DNA of 64,000 nt from Lewinellaceae bacterium SD302. Lineage in GTDB: Bacteria > Bacteroidota > Bacteroidia > Chitinophagales > Saprospiraceae. Shown here piece after piece: positions 16,997-26,344 of the stretch; position 1 is the first letter of the stretch; every line of letters begins with the position of its first letter. The translations under genes and the position numbers were made by a program. The notes beneath the pieces were generated by a model. It was not told the DNA's origin and ran no database searches. It saw nothing but the letters and a program-made list of their open reading frames with translations. Location: assembly GCA_002591745.1 (NCBI GenBank), contig PDLQ01000004.1:62001-126000 (forward strand). The letters run 5' to 3'.

Positions 16997-18475
16997 TTAT
17001 TCGAAATCGAGATCCAGATCGTCATCCAGCATGTCCGCCAGAATATCCCGGAAGGAGAGGCTGTTTTCCAGCACATCTTTATTGACGACATCCATCTCGG
17101 CCAGCCCTTGCAGGACCAGTTCCATGTATAGATAGGTATCAGCTTTGGAGAGCTTCTCCTCGACGTGCTTCTCCACGAACTTGCGGAGCCCGGCCACGGC
17201 ATCCAGTTTTTTGCGGTACTCAGCGTCGCTGTCATCATTCAGAAGATCGACAACATTACCGCCGCTAAAGTAAGCGCGGATCGTGCCGTAGGGGTCACTT
17301 TCGCGGCCAGGACGTACACTTTCTGGATCGGGGAAGTGGGCCAGGAAACTTTCTTTGATCGACTGACCGAGAAGCTTCATGGCAACTCCGTAGGCACCTT
17401 CCTGCTCGCCCTCGTAGACCAATTCTACCTTGCCGGTAATGGCGGGTACCACACCCCAGAAATCGGTGATGCGGGCCGTGGTCTTATTTTCGTTATTGAT
17501 GAGCAGGCGTCGTTCAGCCGTGGAAGCCAGATTTTCGTAAGCGCTTATGCTCAGTCTGGCCGACACGCCGGATTTTTCGTCGATGTACTCACTGTCGCGG
17601 GCTGAAAAGGCCAGTTGTTCCAACATGATCTCCAGCAGGTCGGGGATGGCGACCTGTTCTTTCTGCTCCGGTGTAAGTTGGGCCTCCTGGCTGGTAATGC
17701 TCCGCGCAATCTCAATGGTCTTGGGATAGTGGGTCAGGATCTGGCTCTCGATACGATCCTTCAACGGAGTAATGATGCTGCCCCGGTTGGTATAATCCTC
17801 TGGGTTGGCGGTAAAGACGAACTGAATTTCCAGGGGCAACCGTAGTTTAAAGCCCCGAATTTGAATATCGCCCTCTTGCAAAATATTGAAAAGGGATACC
17901 TGGATCCGGGCCTGCAAATCGGGCAGTTCATTGATCACGAATAAGCCCCGGTGGGCTCTGGGGATCAGGCCAAAATGAATTACCCGTTCGTCGGAGTAGG
18001 GGAGCTTCAAAGTAGCAGCTTTGATGGGGTCCACGTCACCGATCAGGTCGGCTACGCTTACGTCGGGAGTGGCCAGCTTTTCTACGTAACGCTCGTCGCG
18101 GTGCAGCCAGGCTACGGGAGTGTCGTCTCCCTTTTCGGCAATCAGGTCAATGGCGAAGCGGCTGATGGGGTTCAGCGGGTCGTCATTAAGTTCGCTGCCG
18201 GCTACTACGGGGATATACTCATCCAGTAAACTCACCAGCAAGCGGGCAATCCGGGTCTTGGCTTGGCCGCGTAGCCCCAATAATAAAACATTGTGGCGTG
18301 ATAAAATGGCGCGCTGAATATCGGGAACCACCGTATCCTCAAAACCTACAATGCCGCCGAAAATTTCTTCTTTGTTGCGTAGCTTTTCAATCAAATTGGC
18401 GCGTAATTCTTCTTTGACGGAGCGGGGCTGGTAGTCGCTTTTTTTGAGTTGTCCGAGAGTGGTAGCTTGGTGCAT
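16997..18475 (-). CDS. MoxR/ChlI-like AAA+ ATPase
   Basis: The 492-residue cytoplasmic protein resembles the ATPase subunit of magnesium chelatase-like AAA+ machines. The P-loop is GLRGQAKTR near residue 68 (Ala where a Gly is usual, common in this subgroup). The Walker B/lid segment is GLFVINELPDLQARIQVSLFN, and sensor 1 reads IQFVFTANPEDYTNRG. Then come ITPLKDRIESQI, with the arginine finger region, and a helical C-terminal domain. Members usually work with a von Willebrand A-domain partner; none is next to it here. Its job, such as remodelling a metal- or stress-linked client, cannot be told from sequence. The coding region has one repeat core at 18008 encoding ATLKL. Confidence 0.8.
   Translation of the reverse strand: MHQATTLGQLKKSDYQPRSVKEELRANLIEKLRNKEEIFGGIVGFEDTVVPDIQRAILSRHNVLLLGLRGQAKTRIARLLVSLLDEYIPVVAGSELNDDPLNPISRFAIDLIAEKGDDTPVAWLHRDERYVEKLATPDVSVADLIGDVDPIKAATLKLPYSDERVIHFGLIPRAHRGLFVINELPDLQARIQVSLFNILQEGDIQIRGFKLRLPLEIQFVFTANPEDYTNRGSIITPLKDRIESQILTHYPKTIEIARSITSQEAQLTPEQKEQVAIPDLLEIMLEQLAFSARDSEYIDEKSGVSARLSISAYENLASTAERRLLINNENKTTARITDFWGVVPAITGKVELVYEGEQEGAYGVAMKLLGQSIKESFLAHFPDPESVRPGRESDPYGTIRAYFSGGNVVDLLNDDSDAEYRKKLDAVAGLRKFVEKHVEEKLSKADTYLYMELVLQGLAEMDVVNKDVLENSLSFRDILADMLDDDLDLDFE
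18008..18017 (+). repeat. Dispersed repeat core within the AAA+ gene
   Basis: CAAAGTAGCA preceded by GCTT (subtype A on the reverse strand, TGCTACTTTGAAGC). It lies in frame on the gene's strand as ATLKL. Confidence 0.7.
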
Positions 18476-18551
18476 TGTTCAGTTCGATTTTACGATAAAG
18501 CATGTAAACGAAAAGCAACCCCTTTAGTTGTAAAAGCGTGTTTACACTCTC

Positions 18552-18561
18552 TGCTACTTTG
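18552..18561 (+). repeat. Dispersed repeat between divergent AAA+ and lipoprotein genes
   Basis: TGCTACTTTG followed by ATAGTC (subtype B), 9 bp upstream of the likely -7 box of the lipoprotein gene. Confidence 0.85.
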
Positions 18562-18569
18562 ATAGTCCT

Positions 18570-18577
18570 TATCTTTG
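18570..18577 (+). promoter_or_regulatory. Likely -7 box of the lipoprotein gene
   Basis: TATCTTTG fits TAnnTTTG and lies 21 bp before the ATG. I see no clear TTG at -33, so the call rests on one box. Confidence 0.45.
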
Positions 18578-18598
18578 CTTTTTCCCAAAACGAATTAA

Positions 18599-19381
18599 AT
18601 GACATTCTCAAGAATTATCTGTCTGGCCATCATTGTTCTCAGTGGCCTGTTTTTATCTGCCTGCCTGGAGATTGAGGAGCGCCTCAGCCTCAAGTCGGAC
18701 GGCTCCGGAATGCTGGTCAGTACCATTGATATGGGGGCTATGCTGAGTAATCCGCTCATTGCGATGGGGATGCAGGAAGAGATGAAGAAAAACGGAGAAG
18801 AGATGCCCGAACGCATCGATTCCAACCTCAATATCATCGAAGAGATGATCGAGCTCAATCCTCAGTGGACTGCCGATGACCTGGCCCTGCTCAACCGGGT
18901 AGAAAGCCGGATGGTGATGGATATGGAAGCCGGCGAAGGTGCTGTGACCGTCAATATTCCATTCGATAACCTGGCGCAGTTGGAGAGAATCCAGGATTTG
19001 ATGACGGAGGCCAAAGAGCCCGAAAAAGAAGAGGAGGCAGAGGGCAATCCCTTCAGTGGTATGACCGGTGGTAATACGACCAATGACTTCGAATGGAAGA
19101 AAGGTAAATTTAGCCGACTGACTACGATGACGATCGGCGACGAACTGATGGGGGCCATGGGTATGGACGAAGAAACCATGGGCATGGTGGAAATGATGTT
19201 TGGCGACGCCAAAATGTACTTCGTCATGGAAATGCCCGGTAAGATCAAAAAGGTCAAAGGTTTTGAAGGAGCCACCGTGGATGGCAATGTGATCACTCAG
19301 GAGTTCGAGTTCATGGAACTGATAAAAGAAACCGAGAAGATCAACGCGGCTATGGACGGCCAGATCAAGTATAAGAAATAA
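18599..19381 (+). CDS. Lipoprotein of unknown function
   Basis: The signal ends LFLSACLEIEE, giving a lipidated Cys near residue 21. The mature 240 residues start with ERLSLKSDGSGMLVSTIDMG, a pattern seen in envelope lipoproteins whose N-terminal domain reads xxxxxxxxDGSG. A Met- and Glu-rich helical middle and a Gly/Asn linker (SGMTGGNTTND) follow, then a strand-rich C-terminal domain. I do not recognise a named family. It is divergent from the AAA+ gene and precedes two small plus-strand genes, so it may be the first of a small envelope cluster. Confidence 0.6.
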   Translation: MTFSRIICLAIIVLSGLFLSACLEIEERLSLKSDGSGMLVSTIDMGAMLSNPLIAMGMQEEMKKNGEEMPERIDSNLNIIEEMIELNPQWTADDLALLNRVESRMVMDMEAGEGAVTVNIPFDNLAQLERIQDLMTEAKEPEKEEEAEGNPFSGMTGGNTTNDFEWKKGKFSRLTTMTIGDELMGAMGMDEETMGMVEMMFGDAKMYFVMEMPGKIKKVKGFEGATVDGNVITQEFEFMELIKETEKINAAMDGQIKYKK

Positions 19382-19505
19382 CAACCTCCCGGTCAATTTC
19401 CGTGGGCCAACTAAATCCGATGTCACAAGTGATTGATAATGAGCGTTGGCAACGGGTTTGGCTGGCTTAAATCCACGGCAATTAACCGAGACAATAAGCA
19501 GGACT

Positions 19506-19925
19506 ATGATCGATCAGATTTGGCAATCCATCCAGCAAGCCGCTACCGGACTGGCAGGCACGGTGGGGGAGGGCACCAAGGAGAAAACCAACCAACTCAT
19601 CGAGGATTGGCTCAAGATCTTTCCTCAGTTGGAGATATATGGTCTGGCGATCAATAGTTTTTCCCTGGGCCTGGCCATCAGCCCGAGTCTGCAAGCCGAG
19701 CTGATCAGTTCCCACGAAGACTGGACCTTCGAGCGGCTGGATGAATTGATGCAGAAACACCGTGGCCAGGCGGCTATTACCATGGTCTTCACGGCTATTC
19801 GCACCGCTTACCGGCTGCACCAGAAAACCCTGGCTACTCGTCGGGATCCGCTGATCGTTAAAGTTTCCATACGACTTTCACCGGAAGTGCGGGTGGTGAT
19901 CGGCCAACCGTTACTGGATGATTAG
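19506..19925 (+). CDS. Small hypothetical protein
   Basis: 139 residues from ATG 19506 (MIDQIWQSIQQAATGL). An in-frame ATG 60 bp upstream would add a segment (ATGLAGLNPRQLTETISRT) that overlaps the previous intergenic region and looks non-coding, so I prefer the later start. The body is mostly helical with one hydrophobic stretch (YGLAINSFSLGLAISPSL), and the C-terminus ends in LSPEVRVVIGQPLLDD. No family recognised; probably a membrane-associated helical protein. Confidence 0.55.
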   Translation: MIDQIWQSIQQAATGLAGTVGEGTKEKTNQLIEDWLKIFPQLEIYGLAINSFSLGLAISPSLQAELISSHEDWTFERLDELMQKHRGQAAITMVFTAIRTAYRLHQKTLATRRDPLIVKVSIRLSPEVRVVIGQPLLDD

Positions 19926-19976
19926 GCAAAAGCTGCCGGGAAACTGATAACTGGCACCGCTTACAATGAGAATGGT

Positions 19977-20225
19977 ATGAAGAAAGATGATTTGGCAAAG
20001 CTTTCAATCGAAGAGTTGAAAGCAAAGGAAAAGAGCCTCAAAATTTTCGTTGGGGTCTTTATCATACTCATCATTTTGTTGTTCTTTTTTCTCATTCGGG
20101 CTTATCTGGACGGAGCGGCACTGGACTGGTCGATCATGACCATTGCAATTTGCTCCTTAGGAGGGCCGGCAGCGCTTTACCCTGAACTAAAGCAAGTACA
20201 GGCGGAAATAAAAGCAAGGGTTTAG
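19977..20225 (+). CDS. Small two-helix membrane protein
   Basis: 82 residues: a charged amphipathic start (KKDDLAKLSIEELKAKEKSLK), two membrane helices (FVGVFIILIILLFFFLI and WSIMTIAICSLGGPAAL), and a charged tail ending QAEIKARV. This layout is common among short Bacteroidota redox- or stress-linked membrane proteins, but no function can be stated. It is between the hypothetical gene and lptE on the same strand. Confidence 0.6.
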   Translation: MKKDDLAKLSIEELKAKEKSLKIFVGVFIILIILLFFFLIRAYLDGAALDWSIMTIAICSLGGPAALYPELKQVQAEIKARV

Positions 20226-20270
20226 CGTAAATACTAATAACCTTTCTGTCCGCCAGTCAAATTCATAAAA

Positions 20271-20774
20271 ATGCGCTCTATACTCGCTTTATTTGTTCCC
20301 CTGGTACTCTTTATTTTCTCCGGGTGCTATTCCTTTCGTGGTATTTCCATACCTCCCGGCGTTGAACAAGTCGTGATCTTGAATTTTACCGACAATGCTC
20401 TGAACGCCCCGCCCAACCTGGCCTTAGAGGCTACCGAGCAGTTGCGCAACAAGGTACGCGACGAAGCGAGGCTGACCATCGTAGAGCAAGATCCACACCT
20501 AGAGTTCAAAGGCACCTTGGTAGATTACCGGGTGAGTTCCGAAGCTCCCCAACCCGGAGAGTTTTCCGCCCTTAACCGCCTGAATATCGTCGTAGCCATC
20601 GAATACATCAATCACCTGGATGAAAACGACGAAGGCTGGAAAAAGAATTTCTCATTCTTTTTCGATTTTCCCGGCACTACGGCGCTGGCTTCTGTAGAAG
20701 AGGAGGCCATCAACGAAATACTGGAAAACATTACGGAGCAAATCTTTAACAAGGCTTTTACGGAGGACTGGTAA
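20271..20774 (+). CDS. lptE: LPS assembly lipoprotein LptE family
   Basis: A 167-residue lipoprotein (signal ending IFSGCYSFRG). GCYSFRGISIPPGVEQVVILNF and LEATEQLRNKVRDEARLTIV are the usual hallmarks of Bacteroidota LptE. The fold is two helices packed on a four-stranded sheet, with a C-terminal helix EEEAINEILENITEQIFNKA. LptE plugs the LptD barrel in the outer membrane and helps insert lipopolysaccharide. LptD is also encoded in this window (45.3 kb), not beside it. The short length is normal for the family. Confidence 0.82.
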   Translation: MRSILALFVPLVLFIFSGCYSFRGISIPPGVEQVVILNFTDNALNAPPNLALEATEQLRNKVRDEARLTIVEQDPHLEFKGTLVDYRVSSEAPQPGEFSALNRLNIVVAIEYINHLDENDEGWKKNFSFFFDFPGTTALASVEEEAINEILENITEQIFNKAFTEDW

Positions 20775-20858
20775 ATTACTAATCTGTTAAGCTTATGGTC
20801 CTGACCAACATTATCGTGCAATTGCCATTACCTTGATGGATAATTGAAATATCGCGCG

Positions 20859-22052
20859 ATGAAAACAAACTTTACACTCGGCTTAATTCTCTTTTTACTA
20901 GGGCAATTGCCCGCTCAATTGATCAATGAATTTGAGCCCAATCCCGTGGGGGGCGACCCCACTAACCAAAATGTTGAGTTAAAGGGTACGCCCGGAGCTG
21001 GCTTTGCCGGTATGCTGGTGAGTATCGAAAGTGATTTGGCGAATATCGGCACGGTTGACCGTTTACAGGCCATATCCGGAACTTTTGACGCCAATGGTTT
21101 GCTGGTCGTGTCGGTACCCGACCTGGAGAATCCCTCATTTACCCTGGTTCTGACCGGTAACGATGCAACGGTTGTCGTAGGCGATGATCTCGATCTCGAC
21201 AACGACGGTTCCATCGATAACCCTGGCGACCTGGGCACTATTTTGGACGCTATCGGAATCCCCGATGAGGCCGATGATGCAGACAATGGCGTCTACGGAG
21301 TTGACTTGGGAGGAGCCGATTTCCTGTTCACCGGAGATGAACCTAAATTAGTTTTTCGCGACGGTGTTAACAACCAATGGTACGCAATCAATGACCCGGA
21401 CGGAGGAACAGTCTTTGACCTCGCGGCAACTATGGTCGATCCAATGGATTTTGACATCGACCCACTGGCTGGTTCTACTTTCGGTAGCACTAATCCGACA
21501 ACTGGTCTGGCTCCGGTAACTCTTGTGGACTTCAAAGTAGCAAAGCTGACTAGATCAGTTAAATTGAACTGGTCTACGATCAACGAAACCGGCAACGATT
21601 ACTTTGCCGTTGAAAGAAGCACTGATAACGGTCGTACGTTCAGTGAAATAGGACGCTCTAAGGGATCTGGCAACTCCCGTGATTTCAACGCTTATGAGTT
21701 TGTTGACGAGAACCCCTTCCGGGGAACTTCCTTCTACCGTCTCCGCCAGGTAGATTTCGACGGCACCAAAACCTTCTACGGCCCCCTTAGCGTACAATTC
21801 GGAGAAGCGTCTACTACCGTTACCGTCTTTCCCAACCCCGCCTATGAAACCATTAGCCTGCGGGGCCTGGCCGGTGTGGTTGAGGAGATCGAGATTTTCA
21901 ATGCCCTCGGCCGTCGAGTCAAGACCGTGAGCAACACTGCCACTAAATCGGCTGGAACGAGTATCGACATTTCTGGCCTGCACCGGGGTGTCTACCTGGT
22001 GAAGTATCGTTCAGGCAGTGAACGGGGTGCCTTGAGGTTTATAAAACGATAG
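20859..22052 (+). CDS. Secreted lamin-tail-like protein with T9SS sorting domain
   Basis: 397 residues from ATG 20859 (the frame opens at a TTG 15 bp earlier). A signal peptide ends LGQLPAQ. LINEFEPNPVGGDPTNQNVELKG opens a lamin-tail-like (LTD) domain, common in secreted nucleases and adhesins, with Asp/Asn-rich loops DDLDLDNDGSIDNPGD that may bind calcium. Then a Reg-prop/FN3-like stretch (ERSTDNGRTFSEIGRSKGSG) leads to a type A T9SS sorting domain beginning VTVFPNPAYETISLRG and ending ALRFIKR. It should be exported by T9SS and fixed at or released from the surface. A dispersed repeat core (21533) lies in frame as DFKVAK. Confidence 0.8.
   Translation: MKTNFTLGLILFLLGQLPAQLINEFEPNPVGGDPTNQNVELKGTPGAGFAGMLVSIESDLANIGTVDRLQAISGTFDANGLLVVSVPDLENPSFTLVLTGNDATVVVGDDLDLDNDGSIDNPGDLGTILDAIGIPDEADDADNGVYGVDLGGADFLFTGDEPKLVFRDGVNNQWYAINDPDGGTVFDLAATMVDPMDFDIDPLAGSTFGSTNPTTGLAPVTLVDFKVAKLTRSVKLNWSTINETGNDYFAVERSTDNGRTFSEIGRSKGSGNSRDFNAYEFVDENPFRGTSFYRLRQVDFDGTKTFYGPLSVQFGEASTTVTVFPNPAYETISLRGLAGVVEEIEIFNALGRRVKTVSNTATKSAGTSIDISGLHRGVYLVKYRSGSERGALRFIKR
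21533..21542 (+). repeat. Dispersed repeat core within the T9SS protein gene
   Basis: CAAAGTAGCA preceded by GACTT (subtype A), reading DFKVAK in frame. The 14 bases GACTTCAAAGTAGC plus AA recur at 40434-40449 in hutG in the same frame. Confidence 0.8.
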
Positions 22053-22155
22053 CGGGCGGGGTTTTGGAAAATTTAAAAAATGATTTTCCAAAAAACAGCT
22101 AATCGGATATATCCGATTATCCGTAAAAATTCACCCCGTTTTCCTACCTTCCCCC

Positions 22156-23505
22156 ATGCCCAACCCACAACGCATTATCATCGTAGGAGCCGGACTATGT
22201 GGCTCTCTGCTGGCCATCCGTCTGGCCCAGCGCGGTCATCAGGTTGCTGTTTACGAGCAGCGCTCCGATCCTCGTCAAGCCGATGCCGCCGGCGGACGTT
22301 CCATCAATCTTGCACTCTCCGCCCGCGGACTCATGGCTTTGGAAAGAGTAGGCATAAAAGACCAGATTCTCGAGCACTGCATTCCTATGCGTGGGCGGAT
22401 GATCCACCCGCTGGAGGGGGAGAGTTTTTTTTCCAGTTATAGTGCGCGACCGGAGAGTTATATCAACTCCGTTTCCCGCAGCGGCCTCAATGCTACTTTG
22501 CTAGACCAGGCGGACCAACTGAATAATGTATCTCTTCATTTTGACCATAAAGTCACCAAAGTCGACCTTAAAAAGGCCACGATCTATTTTAAGGATGACA
22601 CCGGCCAGGCGGAAGAGGCTTCTGCTGATCTGGTAATCGGTACTGACGGAGCAGGATCGGTTGTTCGCAAAGCTTTGATGGGGCAGACCACCAAGTTACT
22701 CTTTAACTACTCCCAATCCTTTTTGCGGTATGGCTACAAGGAACTGACGATCCATCCCGGTTCGGATGGGGCTTTTCGGATCCGCAAAGAAGCACTACAC
22801 ATTTGGCCAAGGGGGAAATTTATGATCATCGCCCTGCCCAATCCCGATGGCAGTTTCACTCTCACCATGTTTCACCCATTCGATGGTCCCATTGGCTTCG
22901 ATGCCCTGGACAGTAAGGAAAAAGTGAAAGCTTTCTTCGAAGAGTACTTTCCTTCCTTGTTGCCCTACATCCCGGACTACCTGGAGGAGTATTTCGAAAA
23001 CCCGATCGGTACCCTGGGCACCATTCGCTGTTCTCCCTGGCAGGCTTACGGCAAAACGCTCATCATGGGTGATGCCGCCCACGCCATCGTACCTTTTTAT
23101 GGACAGGGCATGAACGCCAGCTTCGAGGATGTCCGCGTATTTGACGATCTTTTAGAAGCACACGGTCAGGACTGGCCACTTATTCTGCGGAAGTTTCAGG
23201 AGGACCGCGTAGAGAACGCCAATGCCATCGCCGACCTGGCTATTGATAATTTCTACGAAATGATCGATAAGGTGGGCGATGAAAAGTTTATCCGCAAGCG
23301 CAAAATTGAACTTCAACTCGAGCAACAGTACTCCGATTATTATTCCAAATACTCCCTGGTCACCTTCCGACCGGAACTGGATTACAAAGCAGCCCGCAAG
23401 CTCGGCCGTAAGCAAGATGAAATTCTCCTGGAAATGGTAGGGCGGGAAGGCTACGAAAAAATTGAATTAGACGAGTATTACGAAGCGGTAAAGAGACTTC
23501 AATGA
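22156..23505 (+). CDS. kmo: Kynurenine 3-monooxygenase
   Basis: This 449-residue FAD enzyme hydroxylates kynurenine to 3-hydroxykynurenine using NADPH and oxygen, in tryptophan breakdown and quinolinate/NAD synthesis. The FAD-binding Rossmann motif IIIVGAGLCGSLLAIRLAQRG is at residues 7-27. The substrate-pocket segment GRSINLALSARGLMALE is characteristic of KMO and distinguishes it from other class A flavin monooxygenases. TLIMGDAAHAIVPFYGQGMNASFED holds the second FAD-binding GD motif. The C-terminus lacks the eukaryotic membrane anchor. No kynureninase or other pathway gene is adjacent. A repeat core (22491) lies in the gene, encoding ATLLD. Confidence 0.92.
   Translation: MPNPQRIIIVGAGLCGSLLAIRLAQRGHQVAVYEQRSDPRQADAAGGRSINLALSARGLMALERVGIKDQILEHCIPMRGRMIHPLEGESFFSSYSARPESYINSVSRSGLNATLLDQADQLNNVSLHFDHKVTKVDLKKATIYFKDDTGQAEEASADLVIGTDGAGSVVRKALMGQTTKLLFNYSQSFLRYGYKELTIHPGSDGAFRIRKEALHIWPRGKFMIIALPNPDGSFTLTMFHPFDGPIGFDALDSKEKVKAFFEEYFPSLLPYIPDYLEEYFENPIGTLGTIRCSPWQAYGKTLIMGDAAHAIVPFYGQGMNASFEDVRVFDDLLEAHGQDWPLILRKFQEDRVENANAIADLAIDNFYEMIDKVGDEKFIRKRKIELQLEQQYSDYYSKYSLVTFRPELDYKAARKLGRKQDEILLEMVGREGYEKIELDEYYEAVKRLQ
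22491..22500 (+). repeat. Dispersed repeat core within kmo
   Basis: TGCTACTTTG followed by CTAGAC (subtype B), reading NATLLDQ in frame. Confidence 0.75.
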
Positions 23506-23834
23506 AGTAAATGATCTCGTTCATGCAGCGAGTGATGAGCAAGCTTCCTGAAGTTCATTGAGAGCATGGTCTTGTCGGGAAGCCAAATCCCGACAAACCC
23601 TTCTCAACGCGGTATATAATGGTCAATAGTTCACCAGATCGGTGGTCTCAATGCTTTTGAATAAAGTGCAAAAGTGTCGAAAACGAAAGAAAACGGTACT
23701 GATTTTCCAGAAAGCGGTTGATTCGGTGTTAAAATCAACCCTTTTAACACGAAATATGCGCAAATTTTAAATATTTGAGTGTCTTTATGTGTTATAACTG
23801 CGTCTAATGGTTACAATCAGTATCCAAAAGGACG
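23506..23834. other. Intergenic gap between kmo and rlpA
   Basis: 329 bp. Apart from the hairpin at 23573-23597, it holds an AT-rich stretch (23690-23800) that probably includes the rlpA promoter, but no convincing -33/-7 pair. No coding frame is supported and no dispersed repeat core is present. Confidence 0.5.
23573..23597. terminator. Hairpin after kmo
   Basis: TTGTCGGGA (23573-23581) pairs with TCCCGACAA (23589-23597), loop 7 nt. There is no T-run, so it is a weak terminator candidate. Confidence 0.45.
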
Positions 23835-24995
23835 ATGACCAACCGACCAATGAAATACTTTATCCTTCTGCTCACTCTCTGTTCATTCAGTCTGAGCGCC
23901 CAAACAATCACCTGGGACAAGGCAGGTGAAACGACTAAGAAATCCGCCCAAACCTCACCAGCATACAATCGTGCTTACAACGATCTGCAGGTGGGTAACG
24001 CTACTTACTACGCGGATTATCTGGCCGGCCGGCCTACTGCCTACGGCGAAACTTACCGCCCCGATCAGTTAACGGCCAGCCATGCTCTGTTGCCCCTCGG
24101 TACAATTTTAACCGTAACTCGTCTGGGGGACGGCCGTAGTGTGCAGGTGAGGGTTACTGATAATAGCGGACACACTGATGGTAGCCTCGTTGTCCTCAGT
24201 CGCGCTGCGGCCCAGCAACTCGGCATGATCGAAGTAGGCCGTACTCGTGTGAGTGTTAAGCGGACCGGTTTCAGTAACTGGAATCCTCAGCCAGCTCAAC
24301 CTGCTCAACGTCAATTGACAGCTCGTTCCGTTGCTCCCCGTCCGACTACTTATCAGAGCGCTCCGGCGACAACTGCTTATCGTACTCCGGTGACTCGTCC
24401 GGCCAGCGGCTACTATCCCCCCGCCCCTCAGACTCAGGCTAATAATGGATACGTCCGGCCAACCACTAGCGGGAATTCTGACTTCAGCGATGTGAACAGT
24501 CGGGCGAACGACCCGGTCGCCTACCAACCTGCGACCTACGAAAATCGGTCCGTCAGTCAGCCAACTGCCTATCAGCCTCCTGTATATAATAATGCCAGTC
24601 AAACTGCCAAATCTCCGGCTGTAGTGCGCCGCGAGGTTCCCGTTTCTAATACACCCGCTTACCAGCCGGTATCCGCTAATGCTCAACCTACTGCCTATGC
24701 CCGGGCCAATGTTGCGCCGGTGAATGAGGTAAAGGTTTCCGCTAATCAGGTTCAACGCGGTTATGCCATTCAATTGGCTGCTTACGGTAATCTGGAAAAT
24801 GCCCAACGCCAGGTACGTTCTTTGCAAAATCAGGGCGTAGAAAATATCTACGTAGCTACTGTAAATCGTGCTGACGGCATGACCCTCAATCGCGTTATGG
24901 TCGGTCCGTTCACCGACGCCGCCCTTGCCCAACGCACTGCGGATGATTTACTGAGTCGTAAACAGATTAACGGCATCGTTACCCGACTACAATAG
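23835..24995 (+). CDS. rlpA: RlpA-like septal/peptidoglycan protein with SPOR domain
   Basis: 386 residues; the signal peptide ends SFSLSAQ (ATG 23850 is an equally good start). A double-psi beta-barrel RlpA domain (about 50-135) reads ATYYADYLAGRPTAYGE, SHALLPLGTILTVTRLGDGR and VRVTDNSGHTDGSLVVLSRAAA. A 150-residue Pro/Thr/Gln/Tyr-rich linker (repeated TAYQP, PAYQP) follows, then a C-terminal SPOR domain (about 310-386, GYAIQLAAYGNLENAQRQV) that binds denuded glycan strands at the septum. RlpA in some bacteria is a lytic transglycosylase. The long disordered spacer should let the enzyme reach peptidoglycan from its envelope site. Confidence 0.88.
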   Translation: MTNRPMKYFILLLTLCSFSLSAQTITWDKAGETTKKSAQTSPAYNRAYNDLQVGNATYYADYLAGRPTAYGETYRPDQLTASHALLPLGTILTVTRLGDGRSVQVRVTDNSGHTDGSLVVLSRAAAQQLGMIEVGRTRVSVKRTGFSNWNPQPAQPAQRQLTARSVAPRPTTYQSAPATTAYRTPVTRPASGYYPPAPQTQANNGYVRPTTSGNSDFSDVNSRANDPVAYQPATYENRSVSQPTAYQPPVYNNASQTAKSPAVVRREVPVSNTPAYQPVSANAQPTAYARANVAPVNEVKVSANQVQRGYAIQLAAYGNLENAQRQVRSLQNQGVENIYVATVNRADGMTLNRVMVGPFTDAALAQRTADDLLSRKQINGIVTRLQ

Positions 24996-25025
24996 CATCA
25001 CAAAGAAATAAAGTTATCCCTTTTT

Positions 25026-25060
25026 GCCCCGGTATATATCAATTATGCCGGGGCTTTTTA
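25026..25060 (+). terminator. Intrinsic terminator of rlpA
   Basis: GCCCCGG (25026-25032) and CCGGGGC (25048-25054), followed by TTTTTATT. A classical rho-independent terminator. Confidence 0.85.
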
Positions 25061-25070
25061 TTGTGGCTGC

Positions 25071-25080
25071 CAAAGTAGCA
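25071..25080 (+). repeat. Dispersed repeat between rlpA and ruvB
   Basis: CAAAGTAGCA with subtype B flank (GGCTGC before it), 17 bp after the rlpA terminator hairpin. Confidence 0.85.
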
Positions 25081-25230
25081 ATGTCGATTGCCCGCACCAG
25101 GACTATTTTTGCCGACTACTCAAACCGGAGCAAAGTGGCCAACTGAATCTAAGCGTAATGCACTTTTTGCCACAAAAAGTATTAAGCTTATGGCGAGCCA
25201 AGGTCTTGTTCCTTTTCCTATCTTAGCCCC

Positions 25231-26265
25231 ATGAACGAAAACCTCGATCCGACGAAAGAAAATCTGGGCGATTCCGAGATGCAGCTGGAGCAGGCATTGC
25301 GGCCAGACCGGCTCTCTGATTTTAGTGGCCAACCTAAGATCGTGGAAAACCTCCAGATCTTTATTCAGGCTGCTCTTGGCCGGGGAGAGGCCCTGGACCA
25401 CGTATTACTTCACGGTCCTCCCGGATTGGGGAAAACAACCCTGAGCCACATCGTTGCCAATGAGTTAGGAGCCGGTCTGAAACTGACCAGCGGCCCAGTC
25501 CTGGAAAAGGCCGGAGACCTGGCTGGTCTGCTAACCAACCTCAACGATGGCGATGTGCTGTTCATCGATGAGATTCACCGGCTCAATACCGTCGTGGAAG
25601 AATATCTCTACAGTGCCATGGAGGACTACCGCATCGACATTATGATCGATAGCGGCCCCAATGCCCGTTCCGTGCAGATCAGCCTGAATCCGTTCACGCT
25701 CGTGGGAGCTACCACTCGGATGGGCCTGCTGACCGCTCCCATGCGCGCTCGTTTCGGCATCAATTGCTTACTGGATTACTACGATGTACCTACCCTGGAA
25801 AGGATAATCAAACGGTCTGCTAGTATTCTGGACGTACCGATTACGACCACCGGGGCCACCGAAATTGCTCGCCGCAGTCGTGGAACACCGAGGATTGCCA
25901 ATGCGCTATTGCGCCGTATCCGTGACTTTGCCCAAGTGAAAGGAAACGGCACTATCGATATTGAGATCGCTAAATTTGGTCTCGATGCATTGAACGTTGA
26001 CGAGGGCGGACTGGACGAAATGGACAACAAGATCCTCAGTGCCATCGTCCATAAATTTAAAGGCGGCCCAGTCGGGATTTCTACCATCGCCACGGCCGTG
26101 GGGGAAGACAGTGGGACCATCGAGGAGGTCCACGAACCCTTCCTTATCATGGAAGGTTACCTGATGCGTACACCACGGGGGCGCCAGGTAACGGAGAAAG
26201 GTTATCTCCACATCGGTGCTTCGCCACCCGGAGCCGTTGGAACACTGTTTGAAAATGGACTTTAA
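25231..26265 (+). CDS. ruvB: Holliday junction branch-migration helicase RuvB
   Basis: 344 residues, the usual length. RuvB hexamers pump DNA through RuvA-bound Holliday junctions in recombinational repair. Visible: N-terminal [20 protein letters not shown], Walker [14 protein letters not shown] (near 60-70), Walker [13 protein letters not shown], sensor 1 [22 protein letters not shown] with the arginine finger, sensor 2 [18 protein letters not shown], and the C-terminal winged helix [20 protein letters not shown]. It is followed by the processing protease gene on the same strand. Confidence 0.97.
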   Translation: MNENLDPTKENLGDSEMQLEQALRPDRLSDFSGQPKIVENLQIFIQAALGRGEALDHVLLHGPPGLGKTTLSHIVANELGAGLKLTSGPVLEKAGDLAGLLTNLNDGDVLFIDEIHRLNTVVEEYLYSAMEDYRIDIMIDSGPNARSVQISLNPFTLVGATTRMGLLTAPMRARFGINCLLDYYDVPTLERIIKRSASILDVPITTTGATEIARRSRGTPRIANALLRRIRDFAQVKGNGTIDIEIAKFGLDALNVDEGGLDEMDNKILSAIVHKFKGGPVGISTIATAVGEDSGTIEEVHEPFLIMEGYLMRTPRGRQVTEKGYLHIGASPPGAVGTLFENGL

Positions 26266-26344
26266 TGGATAATATCCGTCTTCAGTGAATGAGCTTGCCA
26301 ATCGGATAAACAATTAACCACCTCTACTCCTTAATACTGGCAGT

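Noticed and set aside
18653-19426. Open frame of 257 codons antisense to the 18.6-kb lipoprotein
   Set aside because: The plus-strand frame has a lipobox and a -7 box; this one is a His/Phe-rich shadow.
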